Assembly (NCBI GenBank): GCA_963720725.1
Contig: CAVRGN010000011.1
Location: 248,001 to 312,000, forward strand
Source of the DNA: Benzoatithermus sp963720725
Lineage (GTDB): Bacteria > Pseudomonadota > Alphaproteobacteria > Geminicoccales > Geminicoccaceae
DNA: 64,000 nt
Reading direction: 5' to 3'
The translations under genes and the position numbers were made by a program. Shown piece by piece: positions 53,474-62,706 of the stretch. Numbering within the stretch: position 1 is the stretch's first letter; every line of letters begins with the position of its first letter. Under the pieces are notes generated by a model, which made no database searches, was not told where the DNA came from, and worked only from the letters and a program-made list of their open reading frames with translations.

Positions 53474-54778
53474 ATGACCGATCCGGCGACGACCAAGGCT
53501 GCGACTTTCTCCGTCGGTGACGGCGAACGGAATGAATTTCCGATACTCAACGGCACGCTTGGCCCGGACGTCATCGATGTCCGCAAGCTCTATGGCCAGA
53601 CCGGGATGTTCACCTACGATCCTGGATTCACGTCCACCGCCAGCTGCAGCTCGAAGATCACCTTCATCGATGGCGACGAAGGTGTGCTGCTGCACCGCGG
53701 CTACACGATCGAGGACTTGGCCAAGAACAGCTCCTTTCTCGAGGTCGCCTACCTCATATTGAGAGGCGAGCTGCCCAAGCAGACCGAGCTCGACGAGTTC
53801 ATGAACGGTGTGACCTACCACACCATGCTGCACGAGCAGATCCAGTTTCTGTTTCGCGGCTTCCGCCGCGACGCACATCCGATGGCGGTCATGATCGGAG
53901 TCGTCGGTGCGCTGTCGGCCTTCTATTATGAGGACCTGAAGACCGACGACGAGTTCCACCGCGAGATCGCGACCTACCGTATCATCGCCAAGATCCCGAC
54001 CATCGCCGCGATGTGCCACAAGTACGCGATCGGCCAGCCGTTCGTCTATCCGCGCAACGACATGACCTACGCCGAGAACTTTCTGCACATGATGTTCGCG
54101 GTGCCTTGCGAGCCCTACAAGGTCAACCCCGTGCTGATCAAGGCTCTCGACCGCATCTTCATCCTGCACGCGGACCACGAACAGAACGCTTCGACCTCCA
54201 CCGTGCGTCTGGTCGGATCGACCGGCGCGTCGCCCTATGCCGCGATCGCCGCGGGCATCGCCGCCCTTTGGGGACCGGCGCATGGGGGCGCCAACGAGGC
54301 GGTGGTGAAGATGCTGGGCGAGATCGGCAGCGTCGACCGCGTGCCAGAATTCATCGAGAAGGCAAAGGACAAGGACAACCATGCGCGCCTGATGGGCTTC
54401 GGTCATCGGGTCTACAAGAACTACGATCCTCGCGCCGGCGTGCTCAAGGAGAGCGCCGACGAGGTGCTGGAGTTGCTGGGACAGAAAGACAATCCGAAGC
54501 TGACGATCGCCAAGGAAATGGAGCGGATCGCACTCAGCGACGACTACTTTGCCAAGCGCAAGCTGTTTCCCAACGTCGATTTCTATTCGGGGATCATTCT
54601 CGAGGCCATGGGCATCCCCACCACCATGTTCACCGCGATCTTCGCCCTCGCCCGCTCGGTCGGCTGGATGGCGCAGTGGAACGAGATGATCGAGGATCCC
54701 GAGCAGAAGATCGGCCGCCCGCGGCAGCGCTATACCGGGCACGCGCAGCGCGGCTACGTCCCGATCGAACAACGCTGA
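53474..54778 (+). CDS. gltA: Citrate synthase (type II, hexameric gram-negative form)
   Basis: First enzyme of the citric acid cycle, joining oxaloacetate and acetyl-CoA. It has 434 residues, like other NADH-regulated gram-negative enzymes. The catalytic residues are visible: His in LHADHEQNASTSTVRL, His in LWGPAHGGANEAVV and Asp in the NVDFYSGIILEAMG segment. The N-terminal beta domain (DVRKLYGQTGMFTYDPGF, SKITFIDGDEGVLLHRGY) is that of the large type. AGGAGGG lies upstream of the ATG. The gene converges on fabZ with 7 bases between stops. Confidence 0.96.
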   Translation: MTDPATTKAATFSVGDGERNEFPILNGTLGPDVIDVRKLYGQTGMFTYDPGFTSTASCSSKITFIDGDEGVLLHRGYTIEDLAKNSSFLEVAYLILRGELPKQTELDEFMNGVTYHTMLHEQIQFLFRGFRRDAHPMAVMIGVVGALSAFYYEDLKTDDEFHREIATYRIIAKIPTIAAMCHKYAIGQPFVYPRNDMTYAENFLHMMFAVPCEPYKVNPVLIKALDRIFILHADHEQNASTSTVRLVGSTGASPYAAIAAGIAALWGPAHGGANEAVVKMLGEIGSVDRVPEFIEKAKDKDNHARLMGFGHRVYKNYDPRAGVLKESADEVLELLGQKDNPKLTIAKEMERIALSDDYFAKRKLFPNVDFYSGIILEAMGIPTTMFTAIFALARSVGWMAQWNEMIEDPEQKIGRPRQRYTGHAQRGYVPIEQR

Positions 54779-54785
54779 CCGGCGA

Positions 54786-55268
54786 TCAGCGGTCGGCGAT
54801 CTTGGCGGTGAAATCGGCCTCGGCCGCCAAGCTACCGTCGACGACCGCCCGGCCGCCGAACTTCGACACGCCCATCCGGCTGCGCTGAACCGTCACCTCG
54901 AGGCGAAGCTGGTCGCCCGGGCGGACCGGCCGGCGGAAGCGTGCACCGTCGATGCTCATGAAGTAGACGGAGCGACCCTGCTGCCCGGACCCGAGGCCGG
55001 CCACCACGAGAACGGCGGCGGTCTGGGCCATCGCTTCGACCAGCAGGACGCCGGGCATGATCGGGTCGGACGGGAAGTGCCCCTGGAAGAACCACTCGTT
55101 GATCGTCACCTGCTTGATCCCGACCGCATGCTCGAAGGCGCGAATCTCGATCACCCGGTCGACCAGCAGGAAGGGGTAGCGGTGCGGAATCATCCGCATC
55201 ACCGCAGTCACGTCCGCATCGGGCAGCATCGTCCCGGGCGGAATGCGCTCGTCGGTCCTGTCCACCAT
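54786..55268 (-). CDS. fabZ: 3-hydroxyacyl-[acyl-carrier-protein] dehydratase FabZ
   Basis: A 160-residue hot-dog fold enzyme removing water from 3-hydroxyacyl-ACP in fatty acid synthesis. The active-site His is in FFQGHFPSDPIMPGV and the Glu in LLVEAMAQTAAV. The N-terminal MIPHRYPFLLVDRV is diagnostic. The ATG at 55268 has GGGAGGGG upstream and gives the usual length. Normally it is flanked by lpxD and lpxA; here skp is directly upstream and gltA is directly downstream in convergent orientation. Confidence 0.95.
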   Translation of the reverse strand: MVDRTDERIPPGTMLPDADVTAVMRMIPHRYPFLLVDRVIEIRAFEHAVGIKQVTINEWFFQGHFPSDPIMPGVLLVEAMAQTAAVLVVAGLGSGQQGRSVYFMSIDGARFRRPVRPGDQLRLEVTVQRSRMGVSKFGGRAVVDGSLAAEADFTAKIADR

Positions 55269-55331
55269 GCCCCTCCCGTTCTTGTCCCGCGCCGGTCGCA
55301 AAGGTCGCCTAGGAGCGATTGCTCTCTCTCG

Positions 55332-55901
55332 TCAATCGGCCTTTTCGGGCACCGCGACGTTCGGCAGCTTGGCGTCGAGTCTCGCCAGCACTTCGATGGT
55401 CAGATCGATCTCGGGCGCGAACAGCAGCAGGCCACTGGTCGGCAAGACCAGATTGAAGCCCCGGCTGTCCGCCAGTTCGCCCACCACCTGGATCATCGCC
55501 GTGCGCACCTCGTTGAGGGCCGCCGCCGCGACCTGGTCCAGCTGACGGCGACGTTCCTGCGCCATTCGCTGCACCGCGGCCACATCGGCCTCGAACGACC
55601 GCCGCTGCTCGGCGAAGGCCTCGGGCGTCAGCACGTTCCGCTGCGCCGCGAGCGTGCGGTCGGCCTCGTGCAGGCGCTGCTCCTCCTTGGCGATCTCGTC
55701 CTGATACCGCTTCCGCCTGCTCTCGACCTGGGTACGGATCGCTCGCGCGGCCTTCGCGTCGCGCAGGATCCGCTGGTAGTCGATCACGGCCGCCACCGTG
55801 GGCGGCAGACGATCCTGGGCGGTGGCGGGAAGTGCCGGCAGCCATGCCAGCATGCCGACCCCCGCCGCCAGCAGCAGGCGTCGCGGAACGGCGTTCCCCA
55901 T
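55332..55901 (-). CDS. Periplasmic chaperone Skp/OmpH family
   Basis: A 189-residue periplasmic protein that carries unfolded outer-membrane proteins to BamA. It has a signal peptide ending PALPATAQDR, a short beta strand (VAAVIDYQRILRDAKAA), long alpha-helical arms rich in Arg, Glu and Gln (about residues 60-130), and the closing trimerisation segment (GFNLVLPTSGLLLF). It starts on the last base of the bamA stop (TGATG). Confidence 0.9.
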   Translation of the reverse strand: MGNAVPRRLLLAAGVGMLAWLPALPATAQDRLPPTVAAVIDYQRILRDAKAARAIRTQVESRRKRYQDEIAKEEQRLHEADRTLAAQRNVLTPEAFAEQRRSFEADVAAVQRMAQERRRQLDQVAAAALNEVRTAMIQVVGELADSRGFNLVLPTSGLLLFAPEIDLTIEVLARLDAKLPNVAVPEKAD

Positions 55902-58183
55902 CAGAACCGGGTACCGAACGACAGGCGGAAGAACTCGGTCTCGTCCTTCAATTCCTTCTTCAGCGCCTGCGCGAAGTCGATCGAGAGGGGGCCGAGCGGC
56001 GACAGCCAGGAAAGGCCGACGCCCGCGGCCACGCGCAACCCGTCGCTCTCGTCCAGCGTCGGGCCGGTGACGTCGATGTCGCGCAGCGAGCCCGCATCGA
56101 CGAAGCCGCGCCCGAAGATCCGCAGTTCCTCGGGCAGGCCGAGCGGGAAGCGGATCTCGGCGGAGCCGACATAGTACATGTTGCCGCCGAGGCGGTCGTC
56201 GGTTTCCGAGTCACGCGGCCCGACGCCGCCGAACTGGAAGCCGCGCAGGTTGGCGCCGCCGATGAAGAAGCGGTTCGACAGGTGCACGTCTTCGCCGAAG
56301 ATGCCGAGGATATGACCGGCGCTGCCGCTGAGGTTGAACACGACGTCGGGGAAGATCGGATAGTAATATTCCAGCCGCAGCTCGTGGCGCAGGAAACGAT
56401 TGTCGAAGCCGAGCCCGGCAAGGTCCTGGTCGAAGCGGATATAGTACCCCTCCGACGGCAGGAAGCGGACGTCCCTGCGGTCATAGGAGAAGGTCTGGCC
56501 AACCAGCGAGGTGGTGCGCTCTCCCTCCTCGTCCTTGATGAACACCGATGCGTCGTCGTCGACGTTCTGGATCTCGTCCGCCCGCAGCGTGTAGCGCACC
56601 GAGTGGCGAAGATTCTCCGTCAGCGGATAGCCCAGCCGCAGCGTGCCGCCGGTGCTGGTCTCATCGTAGGATGATTCACGCTGGAAGTCGGTCCGCGAGC
56701 GGAACAGGTCGAAGCCGGCTGCAAGGTCGCGCTCGAGAAAGTATGGCTCGGTGAAGCTGAAGTCGATCTGCTGGCGCCGCTGCGAGACGGTGAAGTTCGC
56801 GCGCAGATCCTGACCCCTGCCCAGAAGATTGCGCTCGGTGAGGCGGATGTCGCCGAGCACGCCGTCCTGGGTGGAGAAGCCGGCACCGAACGACAGCTCG
56901 CCCGTGGACCGTTCGACCACCTTGGTCTTGATGATGACGCGGTCCGGCGAGCTGCCCTGCTCGGTGGTCACGTCGACGCTCTCGAAGAAGCCGAGATTGC
57001 GCAGGCGCTGTTGCGATCGCCGCAAAAGTGCGGAGTTGAAGGCGTCGCCCTCGGCGAGGCGGAACTCCCGGCGGATCACCTGGTCCAGGGTGCGCACATT
57101 GCCGCTGATGTCGATCCGCTCGACATAGACTTTCTGGCCCTCGTTGATTTGGTAGACGATATCGATCGTCAGCTCCTCCGGGTTGCGGCGGAGGAGTGGT
57201 TGGATCTCGACGAAGGCGTAGCCGAGGCGACCGATCTCGTCGGTGAAGGCCTGGATCGTCGCTTCGACCTCGTCCGCGTCGTAGACGTCGCCTTTGGAGG
57301 TCTCGGCCAGCGCGATCAGCTCGTCGGTCTGCAGATCCCGCAGCGTCGTCTCCACCGAGATGTCGCCGAACCGGTACTGCGGGCCTTCCTCGAGCGTGAA
57401 GGTGATGAAGAACTCCTTGCCGTCGGGGGTCAGCTCGGCCACGGCGGACACCACCTGGAAGTCGGCATAGCCCCGGGCGTTGTAGAAGCGCCGCAGCAAT
57501 TCCTCGTCGAAGGAGACGCGATCGGGGTCGTAGGTGTCGTCGGTGCTGAGGAAACGATACCAAGCGCTCTCACGGGTCTGGATCACGCCGCGCAGTGTGC
57601 TGTCGCTGAATTCGTTGTTGCCGATGAAGCTGATGCCGCCGACGCCGGTGGTCGGCCCTTCGGTGATCTCGAACACGAGATCGACCCGGTTCTGGTCGAG
57701 CTCGATGATCTTGGGCTCGACCTTGGCGGCATAGCGGCCGTTGCGGCGGTAAAGTTCCAGGATCCGATTGACCGCGTTCTGCACGCGCGCGCGAGTGTAG
57801 ACCACCCTGGGCCGGAGCTGGATTTCGCTCTCGAGCACCGAGGTATCCAGGCGCTTGTTACCCTCGAAGGCGATGCGGTTGATGATCGGGTTCTCGACCA
57901 CCCGCACCACCAGGGTGTCGCCCTGTGCCTGGATGGTCACGTCGTCGAACAGGCCCGTGGCGAACAGGCTCTTGATCGATTCGTCGACCTTTTGCGGATC
58001 GTATGCCTCACCAGGTCGGATCGCGAGATAGCTCTCGACCGTGCTGGGCTCGATCCGTTGATTGCCCTCGACCTGGATCCGGCGAATGACCTCGCCGGTC
58101 TGCGCATGGGCCCCCGCCCAGGTCTGAAGCAGGGCGATCAAAAGCGCCGCTGCGACCAGCGACAGCCTGGAAAGACGGGTCAT
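55901..58183 (-). CDS. bamA: Outer membrane protein assembly factor BamA
   Basis: A 760-residue outer-membrane protein. After the signal peptide (ending WAGAHAQTGE), five POTRA domains cover about residues 28-350. A 16-strand beta barrel follows, with the conserved LRGFQFGGVGPRD motif in loop 6 and the C-terminal aromatic residue (FRLSFGTRF) needed for self-recognition. It inserts other beta-barrel proteins, which shows that the cell has an outer membrane. The gap to rseP is 64 bases. Confidence 0.96.
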   Translation of the reverse strand: MTRLSRLSLVAAALLIALLQTWAGAHAQTGEVIRRIQVEGNQRIEPSTVESYLAIRPGEAYDPQKVDESIKSLFATGLFDDVTIQAQGDTLVVRVVENPIINRIAFEGNKRLDTSVLESEIQLRPRVVYTRARVQNAVNRILELYRRNGRYAAKVEPKIIELDQNRVDLVFEITEGPTTGVGGISFIGNNEFSDSTLRGVIQTRESAWYRFLSTDDTYDPDRVSFDEELLRRFYNARGYADFQVVSAVAELTPDGKEFFITFTLEEGPQYRFGDISVETTLRDLQTDELIALAETSKGDVYDADEVEATIQAFTDEIGRLGYAFVEIQPLLRRNPEELTIDIVYQINEGQKVYVERIDISGNVRTLDQVIRREFRLAEGDAFNSALLRRSQQRLRNLGFFESVDVTTEQGSSPDRVIIKTKVVERSTGELSFGAGFSTQDGVLGDIRLTERNLLGRGQDLRANFTVSQRRQQIDFSFTEPYFLERDLAAGFDLFRSRTDFQRESSYDETSTGGTLRLGYPLTENLRHSVRYTLRADEIQNVDDDASVFIKDEEGERTTSLVGQTFSYDRRDVRFLPSEGYYIRFDQDLAGLGFDNRFLRHELRLEYYYPIFPDVVFNLSGSAGHILGIFGEDVHLSNRFFIGGANLRGFQFGGVGPRDSETDDRLGGNMYYVGSAEIRFPLGLPEELRIFGRGFVDAGSLRDIDVTGPTLDESDGLRVAAGVGLSWLSPLGPLSIDFAQALKKELKDETEFFRLSFGTRF

Positions 58184-58247
58184 GAGCGACCTTTGTTGCG
58201 TCAGCAGCTCAAGTGAATTCTTAGCCGAGACGCGTAAGGCACGCCAG

Positions 58248-59363
58248 TTACGAGATCAGATTGAGCAGTCGCTCCACCCACCCGAACTGCACCACGTCGT
58301 TCCAGGTGGCGAACAGCATCAGGCTCAACACCATGGCGAGCCCAAAGCGGAAGGCGATCTCCTGACTGCGCTCGTTGAGTGGCCGGCCCCGCGCGGCCTC
58401 GATGCCGTACATCGCGAGATGACCGCCGTCCAGCATCGGAATGGGAAACAGGTTGATCAGACCGAGATTGATCGACAGGACGGCGGTGAACCACAAGGCG
58501 GGCACGAACCCGTCCTGGGCGATCTGGCCCGACATCTGGGCGATGCGCAACGGTCCGCCCAGCTCCTGGGTGCCGCGTTTGCCCACGACCATCTCGCCCA
58601 GGGCATGGAGCGTGCCGCCGATCATGCGACCGGTCTCGCCCACCGCTTCGAACAGCGCGAGGAACGGGCTGCTGCGCCGGTACTCGACGCCCGGCCGGCT
58701 GACGCCGATGCGCCATACCTGGCGCTGGGTGCCGAACCGGTCGGTGTCACCCTGCATCGTCGGCGTCACCGTCAGGTCCAGCGCCTGGCCCTCCCGGTCG
58801 ATCGAGAGCACCAAGGGCTCGCCTTCGCTGGCGAATACCTCCGCCTGCAACTCCTCGAAGCTTGCAATCGGGTCGCCGCCGACCGCCACGATGCGGTCGC
58901 CGGGCTCCAGGCCCGCCGCGGCTGCCGGGCTGTCGGCCTGCACCGAGCCGACATCGGCAGGCGTGAACGGCCGGCCGACGGCGGCGAACAGGATCGCCAA
59001 CGCCACGATCGCAAACAGGAAGTTCGCGATCGGACCCGCCGCCACGATCGCCATCCGCTGCCAGACGCTCTTGCTCGGGAAGCTGTCGGGATCACGGGCA
59101 TGGGCGGCATCGACGGTGGCGCTGGCGGCATCCGCGTCGCCCAGCATCTTCACGTAGCCGCCCAAGGGCACGGCGCTGAACTTCCAGCGCGTGCCATGGG
59201 CGTCGTTGCGGCCGAACAGCTCGGGCCCGAAGCCGATCGAGAACACCTCGATGCGCACGCCGGCCCGGCGCGCCACCCAATAGTGCCCGAACTCGTGCAC
59301 GAACACGACCACGGACAGGACGATCAGGAACGGAATCAGGTATTGGACGGCAGTCGCGAGCAT
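58248..59363 (-). CDS. rseP: RIP metalloprotease RseP
   Basis: A 371-residue site-2 protease of the inner membrane that cleaves anti-sigma factors and signal peptides. The zinc motif is VVVFVHEFGHYWVARR in the first helix, the second zinc-ligand region is NLFPIPMLDGGHL, and one PDZ domain lies between (GLEPGDRIVAVGGDPIASF). The ATG at 59363 gives the standard N-terminus (MLATAVQYLIPF). It follows dxr by 16 bases. Confidence 0.95.
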   Translation of the reverse strand: MLATAVQYLIPFLIVLSVVVFVHEFGHYWVARRAGVRIEVFSIGFGPELFGRNDAHGTRWKFSAVPLGGYVKMLGDADAASATVDAAHARDPDSFPSKSVWQRMAIVAAGPIANFLFAIVALAILFAAVGRPFTPADVGSVQADSPAAAAGLEPGDRIVAVGGDPIASFEELQAEVFASEGEPLVLSIDREGQALDLTVTPTMQGDTDRFGTQRQVWRIGVSRPGVEYRRSSPFLALFEAVGETGRMIGGTLHALGEMVVGKRGTQELGGPLRIAQMSGQIAQDGFVPALWFTAVLSINLGLINLFPIPMLDGGHLAMYGIEAARGRPLNERSQEIAFRFGLAMVLSLMLFATWNDVVQFGWVERLLNLIS

Positions 59364-59379
59364 GAAGCCCCCATATCCC

Positions 59380-60570
59380 TCATGAATTGGGCATGCCGCC
59401 CATGCCCACCAGCCGCTCTTGGGTGAGACGACGGGCCTCGCCATCGTAGGCGAGAACCGTATCGAGGTCATCGCAGGTCGCGGGGCCAACCCGCTCCAGC
59501 ACGGACCCCACGGTACGCGCTATGTCGAGAAAACCAATTCGCCCCGCCAGGAACGCCGCCACGGCAGCCTCGTTCGAAGCGTTCAATAGAGTGGGTGCCG
59601 CTCCACCCTGCCGCAAGGCGGCGCGGGCCAGGCCCAGTGCCGGAAAGCGCTCAAGGTCGGGCGGCTCGAACTCCAGGGCGGAGCCGGCGCACAGGTCCAG
59701 ATCGGGCGCTGTCGTCGCGAGCCGCCCCGGCCAGCCCAGCGTCGACGCGATTGGGATGCGCATGTCGGGACGTCCGAGTTGTGCCAGCATCGAGCCGTCG
59801 GTGAACGCGACCAGACTGTGGACGATCGACTGGGGATGGACGACCACGTCGATCGATTCCTCTCCCACCCCGAACAGGTGTCGCGCCTCGATGATCTCCA
59901 ACCCCTTGTTCATCATCGTGGCGCTGTCGACGCTGATCTTGGCGCCCATGGACCATTTCGGATGCGCCACCGCCTGCGCCGGCGTCGCCTGCGCCATTTC
60001 GGCCATGGTCCAGCGTCGGAACGGCCCGCCGGAAGCGGTCAGCACCAGGCGTCGGACACCGGCCCGGTCGCTGCCCGCAAGCGCCTGCCAGATCGCGTTG
60101 TGCTCGGAGTCCACCGGCAGCAGCAGGGCGCCGTGGCGCCGGACTTCGCCCATGAACAGGTGGCCGGCGCAAACCAGGCATTCCTTGTTCGCCAGCGCCA
60201 CCATCGCACCTCGACGGACCGCCGCCAGGGTCGGCCGCAGGCCGGCGGCGCCGACGATTCCCGCCATCACCCATTCGGCGGGCCGCTCCGCCGCCTCCTC
60301 GAGCGCCCTGGCGCCGGCAGCCACCTCGATTCCGCTTCCGGAAAGCGCCGCCTTGAGCGCTGCGTAGCGGTCCGGCTCGCCGATCACCGCAAGCCGGGCG
60401 CCGCATGCGCGGGCGGCCGCCGCCAGGGCGTCGACTTGGCAGAAGCCGGTCACCGCCTCGACGCGGTAGCTCTCCGGTTGCTCGGCCACCAGTGCCAGGG
60501 TGCTGCGGCCGATCGAGCCGGTGGCGCCCAGGATGGTGATGCGCCGCGGCCGCTGCGGCGATGGTGCCAC
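59380..60570 (-). CDS. dxr: 1-deoxy-D-xylulose 5-phosphate reductoisomerase
   Basis: NADPH-dependent second step of the MEP isoprenoid pathway. It has about 396 residues. The NADPH site is TILGATGSIGRSTLAL, the metal/substrate segments are PVDSEHNAIWQAL and GAKISVDSATMMNKGLE, and the flexible loop is in the HPKWSMGA region. No ATG fits; the GTG at 60570, nine bases after the cdsA stop, gives a short leader before the Rossmann fold. Confidence 0.95.
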   Translation of the reverse strand: MAPSPQRPRRITILGATGSIGRSTLALVAEQPESYRVEAVTGFCQVDALAAAARACGARLAVIGEPDRYAALKAALSGSGIEVAAGARALEEAAERPAEWVMAGIVGAAGLRPTLAAVRRGAMVALANKECLVCAGHLFMGEVRRHGALLLPVDSEHNAIWQALAGSDRAGVRRLVLTASGGPFRRWTMAEMAQATPAQAVAHPKWSMGAKISVDSATMMNKGLEIIEARHLFGVGEESIDVVVHPQSIVHSLVAFTDGSMLAQLGRPDMRIPIASTLGWPGRLATTAPDLDLCAGSALEFEPPDLERFPALGLARAALRQGGAAPTLLNASNEAAVAAFLAGRIGFLDIARTVGSVLERVGPATCDDLDTVLAYDGEARRLTQERLVGMGGMPNS

Positions 60571-60578
60571 CGGACCGC

Positions 60579-61409
60579 TCAGCGCACAGCCCCCCAGCTC
60601 AGGCCCAGCCAGACCATGCCCGCGAAGGCAGGCGCCGCGAAGACCAGCCCGTCGATGCGATCGAGCAGCCCGCCATGGCCGGGAATCAGATGGCCGCTGT
60701 CCTTGACTCCCGCCCGCCTCTTCAATGCCGACTCGAACAGGTCGCCCAGCTGGCCGATGACAGCGAGACCCCCGCCGACTGCGGCGGCGAACCAGTGGCC
60801 CGCGCCCAACGCCTGGGCCGCGACGGCACCGACGAGTGCGGCACCGGCGACACCGCCCGCAAGGCCGGACCAGGTCTTGCCCGGGCTGACCCGGGGTGCC
60901 AGCTTCGGTCCGCCAATCGATCGCCCGACCAGATAGGCGCAGATGTCGGTAGCCCACACCACCAAGAGCAGCCAGACCAGGTGCTGCATGCCGCCGGGCA
61001 CGGCACCGCGTAGCCAGACCAGCGCCAGAGCGGGCACGCCGACATAGAGAGCACCACCGGCCGCGCGCAGCGGCGGCCATCTCGACGCCACCGCACTGGC
61101 GGCCACGAGCAGAAAGGCCCCGACCAAGAGGAACGCCACGCCCAGGAGCGGCCGGCCGGCCGCCAGGACCAGGATGGCCAACACCGGGACAGCGGCGGTG
61201 GACAAGACCAGCAGCGTGCGCGGCGCCGGCACCTCCGTCGCGAGGCGCGACCACTCCCCAGCCATGATGACCACCGACACCAGGACCATGGCGACGAACA
61301 GCCACCCGCCGACCGCGGTCGCCACGAGCGCGCCCGATGCCAGAACGAGGCTCGAGACGATCCGCTGGCGCAGCGCCGGGTCGAAGGCCCTAGCCTGCTG
61401 AAGCGCCAT
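60579..61409 (-). CDS. cdsA: Phosphatidate cytidylyltransferase
   Basis: A 276-residue polytopic enzyme making CDP-diacylglycerol for phospholipid synthesis. The signature near the C-terminus is SALKRRAGVKDSGHLIPGHG followed by GLLDRIDG, and VWATDICAYLVGRSIGG is typical. I use the ATG at 61409, which lies inside the end of uppS (20-base overlap); a GTG at 61421 is an alternative. Confidence 0.93.
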   Translation of the reverse strand: MALQQARAFDPALRQRIVSSLVLASGALVATAVGGWLFVAMVLVSVVIMAGEWSRLATEVPAPRTLLVLSTAAVPVLAILVLAAGRPLLGVAFLLVGAFLLVAASAVASRWPPLRAAGGALYVGVPALALVWLRGAVPGGMQHLVWLLLVVWATDICAYLVGRSIGGPKLAPRVSPGKTWSGLAGGVAGAALVGAVAAQALGAGHWFAAAVGGGLAVIGQLGDLFESALKRRAGVKDSGHLIPGHGGLLDRIDGLVFAAPAFAGMVWLGLSWGAVR

Positions 61410-62130
61410 ACCGCCGCTCACGCCGGTGGAACTCGCGCAGCGCGTCGCGCAAGTGATCTTCGCCGAAGTCGGGCCAAGCCAGCGGCAGGAACACCAGCTC
61501 GGTGTAGGCCAGCTGCCAGAGCAGGAAATTGCTGATCCGCTGCTCGCCGCTGGTCCGGATCAGCAGGTCCGGATCGGGAATGCCCCCGGTGCTGAGGTGA
61601 TTCGCGAACATGCGCTCGTCGATCAGAGCGGGATCGAGCCGGCCGGCCAGCACATCCGTGGCGAGCCGGCGCGCGGTCTCCGCGATCTCGCGACGGCTGC
61701 CATAGTTGAGGGCCATGACCACGATGACGCGCTGATTGTCGCGGCTGAGCGCCTCGGTCTCCTCGATCAGCTCGCGAATGTCCTCCGGCAGACCGGTCCG
61801 ATCGCCGATCACCCGCAGCTGGATGCCGTTACGGCACAAATCGTTGAGCTCACGGCGAAAATAGACCCGGAGCAGGTCCATGAGGTCGCCCACCTCACTG
61901 GCCGGCCGTCGCCAGTTCTCCGAGGAGAACGCGAACAAGGTGAGATAACGGATGCCTTCCTTGGCGCAGGCCTCGACCGCGCGCCGAACAGCTTCCGCGC
62001 CGCGCCGGTGGCCGTAGGTGGGCGGCATGCCGCGCGAGCGGGCCCAGCGCCGATTGCCGTCCATGATGATGGCGACGTGCTGTGGCGGCGCGGCGTCCTC
62101 CGCGTCGCGGACCAGGGGCTCGCTACGCAC
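61390..62130 (-). CDS. uppS: Undecaprenyl diphosphate synthase (isoprenyl transferase)
   Basis: A 246-residue cis-prenyltransferase that makes the lipid carrier for peptidoglycan and polysaccharides. The catalytic aspartate is in AIIMDGNRRWARSRG, and other blocks are LTLFAFSSENWRRP, MALNYGSRREI and DLLIRTSGEQRISNFLLWQ. The GTG at 62130 is the only suitable start; its ribosome-binding site is weak. It overlaps cdsA. Confidence 0.95.
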   Translation of the reverse strand: MRSEPLVRDAEDAAPPQHVAIIMDGNRRWARSRGMPPTYGHRRGAEAVRRAVEACAKEGIRYLTLFAFSSENWRRPASEVGDLMDLLRVYFRRELNDLCRNGIQLRVIGDRTGLPEDIRELIEETEALSRDNQRVIVVMALNYGSRREIAETARRLATDVLAGRLDPALIDERMFANHLSTGGIPDPDLLIRTSGEQRISNFLLWQLAYTELVFLPLAWPDFGEDHLRDALREFHRRERRYGASAG

Positions 62131-62142
62131 GCTTTGCCACCA

Positions 62143-62706
62143 TCAGACCTGCAGGATGTCCTTTTCCTTATGCTCCAGGAGCTGATTGATGGCCTCGATG
62201 TGCTTGTCGGTGAGCTTCTGCACCTCGTCGGACCACTGCTTGTGCTCGTCCTGCGAGATGTCGCCGTCCTTTTCCATGCGCTTGAGCTGGTCCATGCCAT
62301 CGCGCCGGACGTTGCGGACGGCGACGCGGGTCTGCTCGGCGTACCTGTGCGCAACCTTGACCAGCTCGGTGCGCCGGTCCTGGGTCAGCTCGGGCAACGG
62401 CACCCGCAGCAGCTGGCCGTCGACCGATGGATTGAGGCCGAGCGAGCTGTTGCGGATCGCTTTTTCCACCGCCTTCACCAGCCCGCGGTCCCAGACCTGC
62501 ACCGTGAGCATGCGGGGCTCGGGGACATTGACCGTGCCGACCTGGGTCAGCGGCATCTCGGAACCGTAGGCTTCAACCACGATCGGCTCGAGCAGGCTGG
62601 CACTGGCGCGACCCGTGCGCAGGCCCTGCAGTTCCTTGCGCAAGACCTCCAGCGCACTGTCCATGCGCTTACCGAGATCCGCCAGGTCGGGCTGCCCGCC
62701 GCTCAT
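62143..62706 (-). CDS. frr: Ribosome recycling factor
   Basis: A 187-residue tRNA-mimicking protein that splits the post-termination ribosome with EF-G. Conserved segments are LRTGRASASLLEPIVVEAYG, GTVNVPEPRMLTVQVWD and the C-terminal helix DEVQKLTDKHIEAINQLL. The start overlaps the pyrH stop by four bases (ATGA), as in most alphaproteobacteria. Confidence 0.97.
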   Translation of the reverse strand: MSGGQPDLADLGKRMDSALEVLRKELQGLRTGRASASLLEPIVVEAYGSEMPLTQVGTVNVPEPRMLTVQVWDRGLVKAVEKAIRNSSLGLNPSVDGQLLRVPLPELTQDRRTELVKVAHRYAEQTRVAVRNVRRDGMDQLKRMEKDGDISQDEHKQWSDEVQKLTDKHIEAINQLLEHKEKDILQV

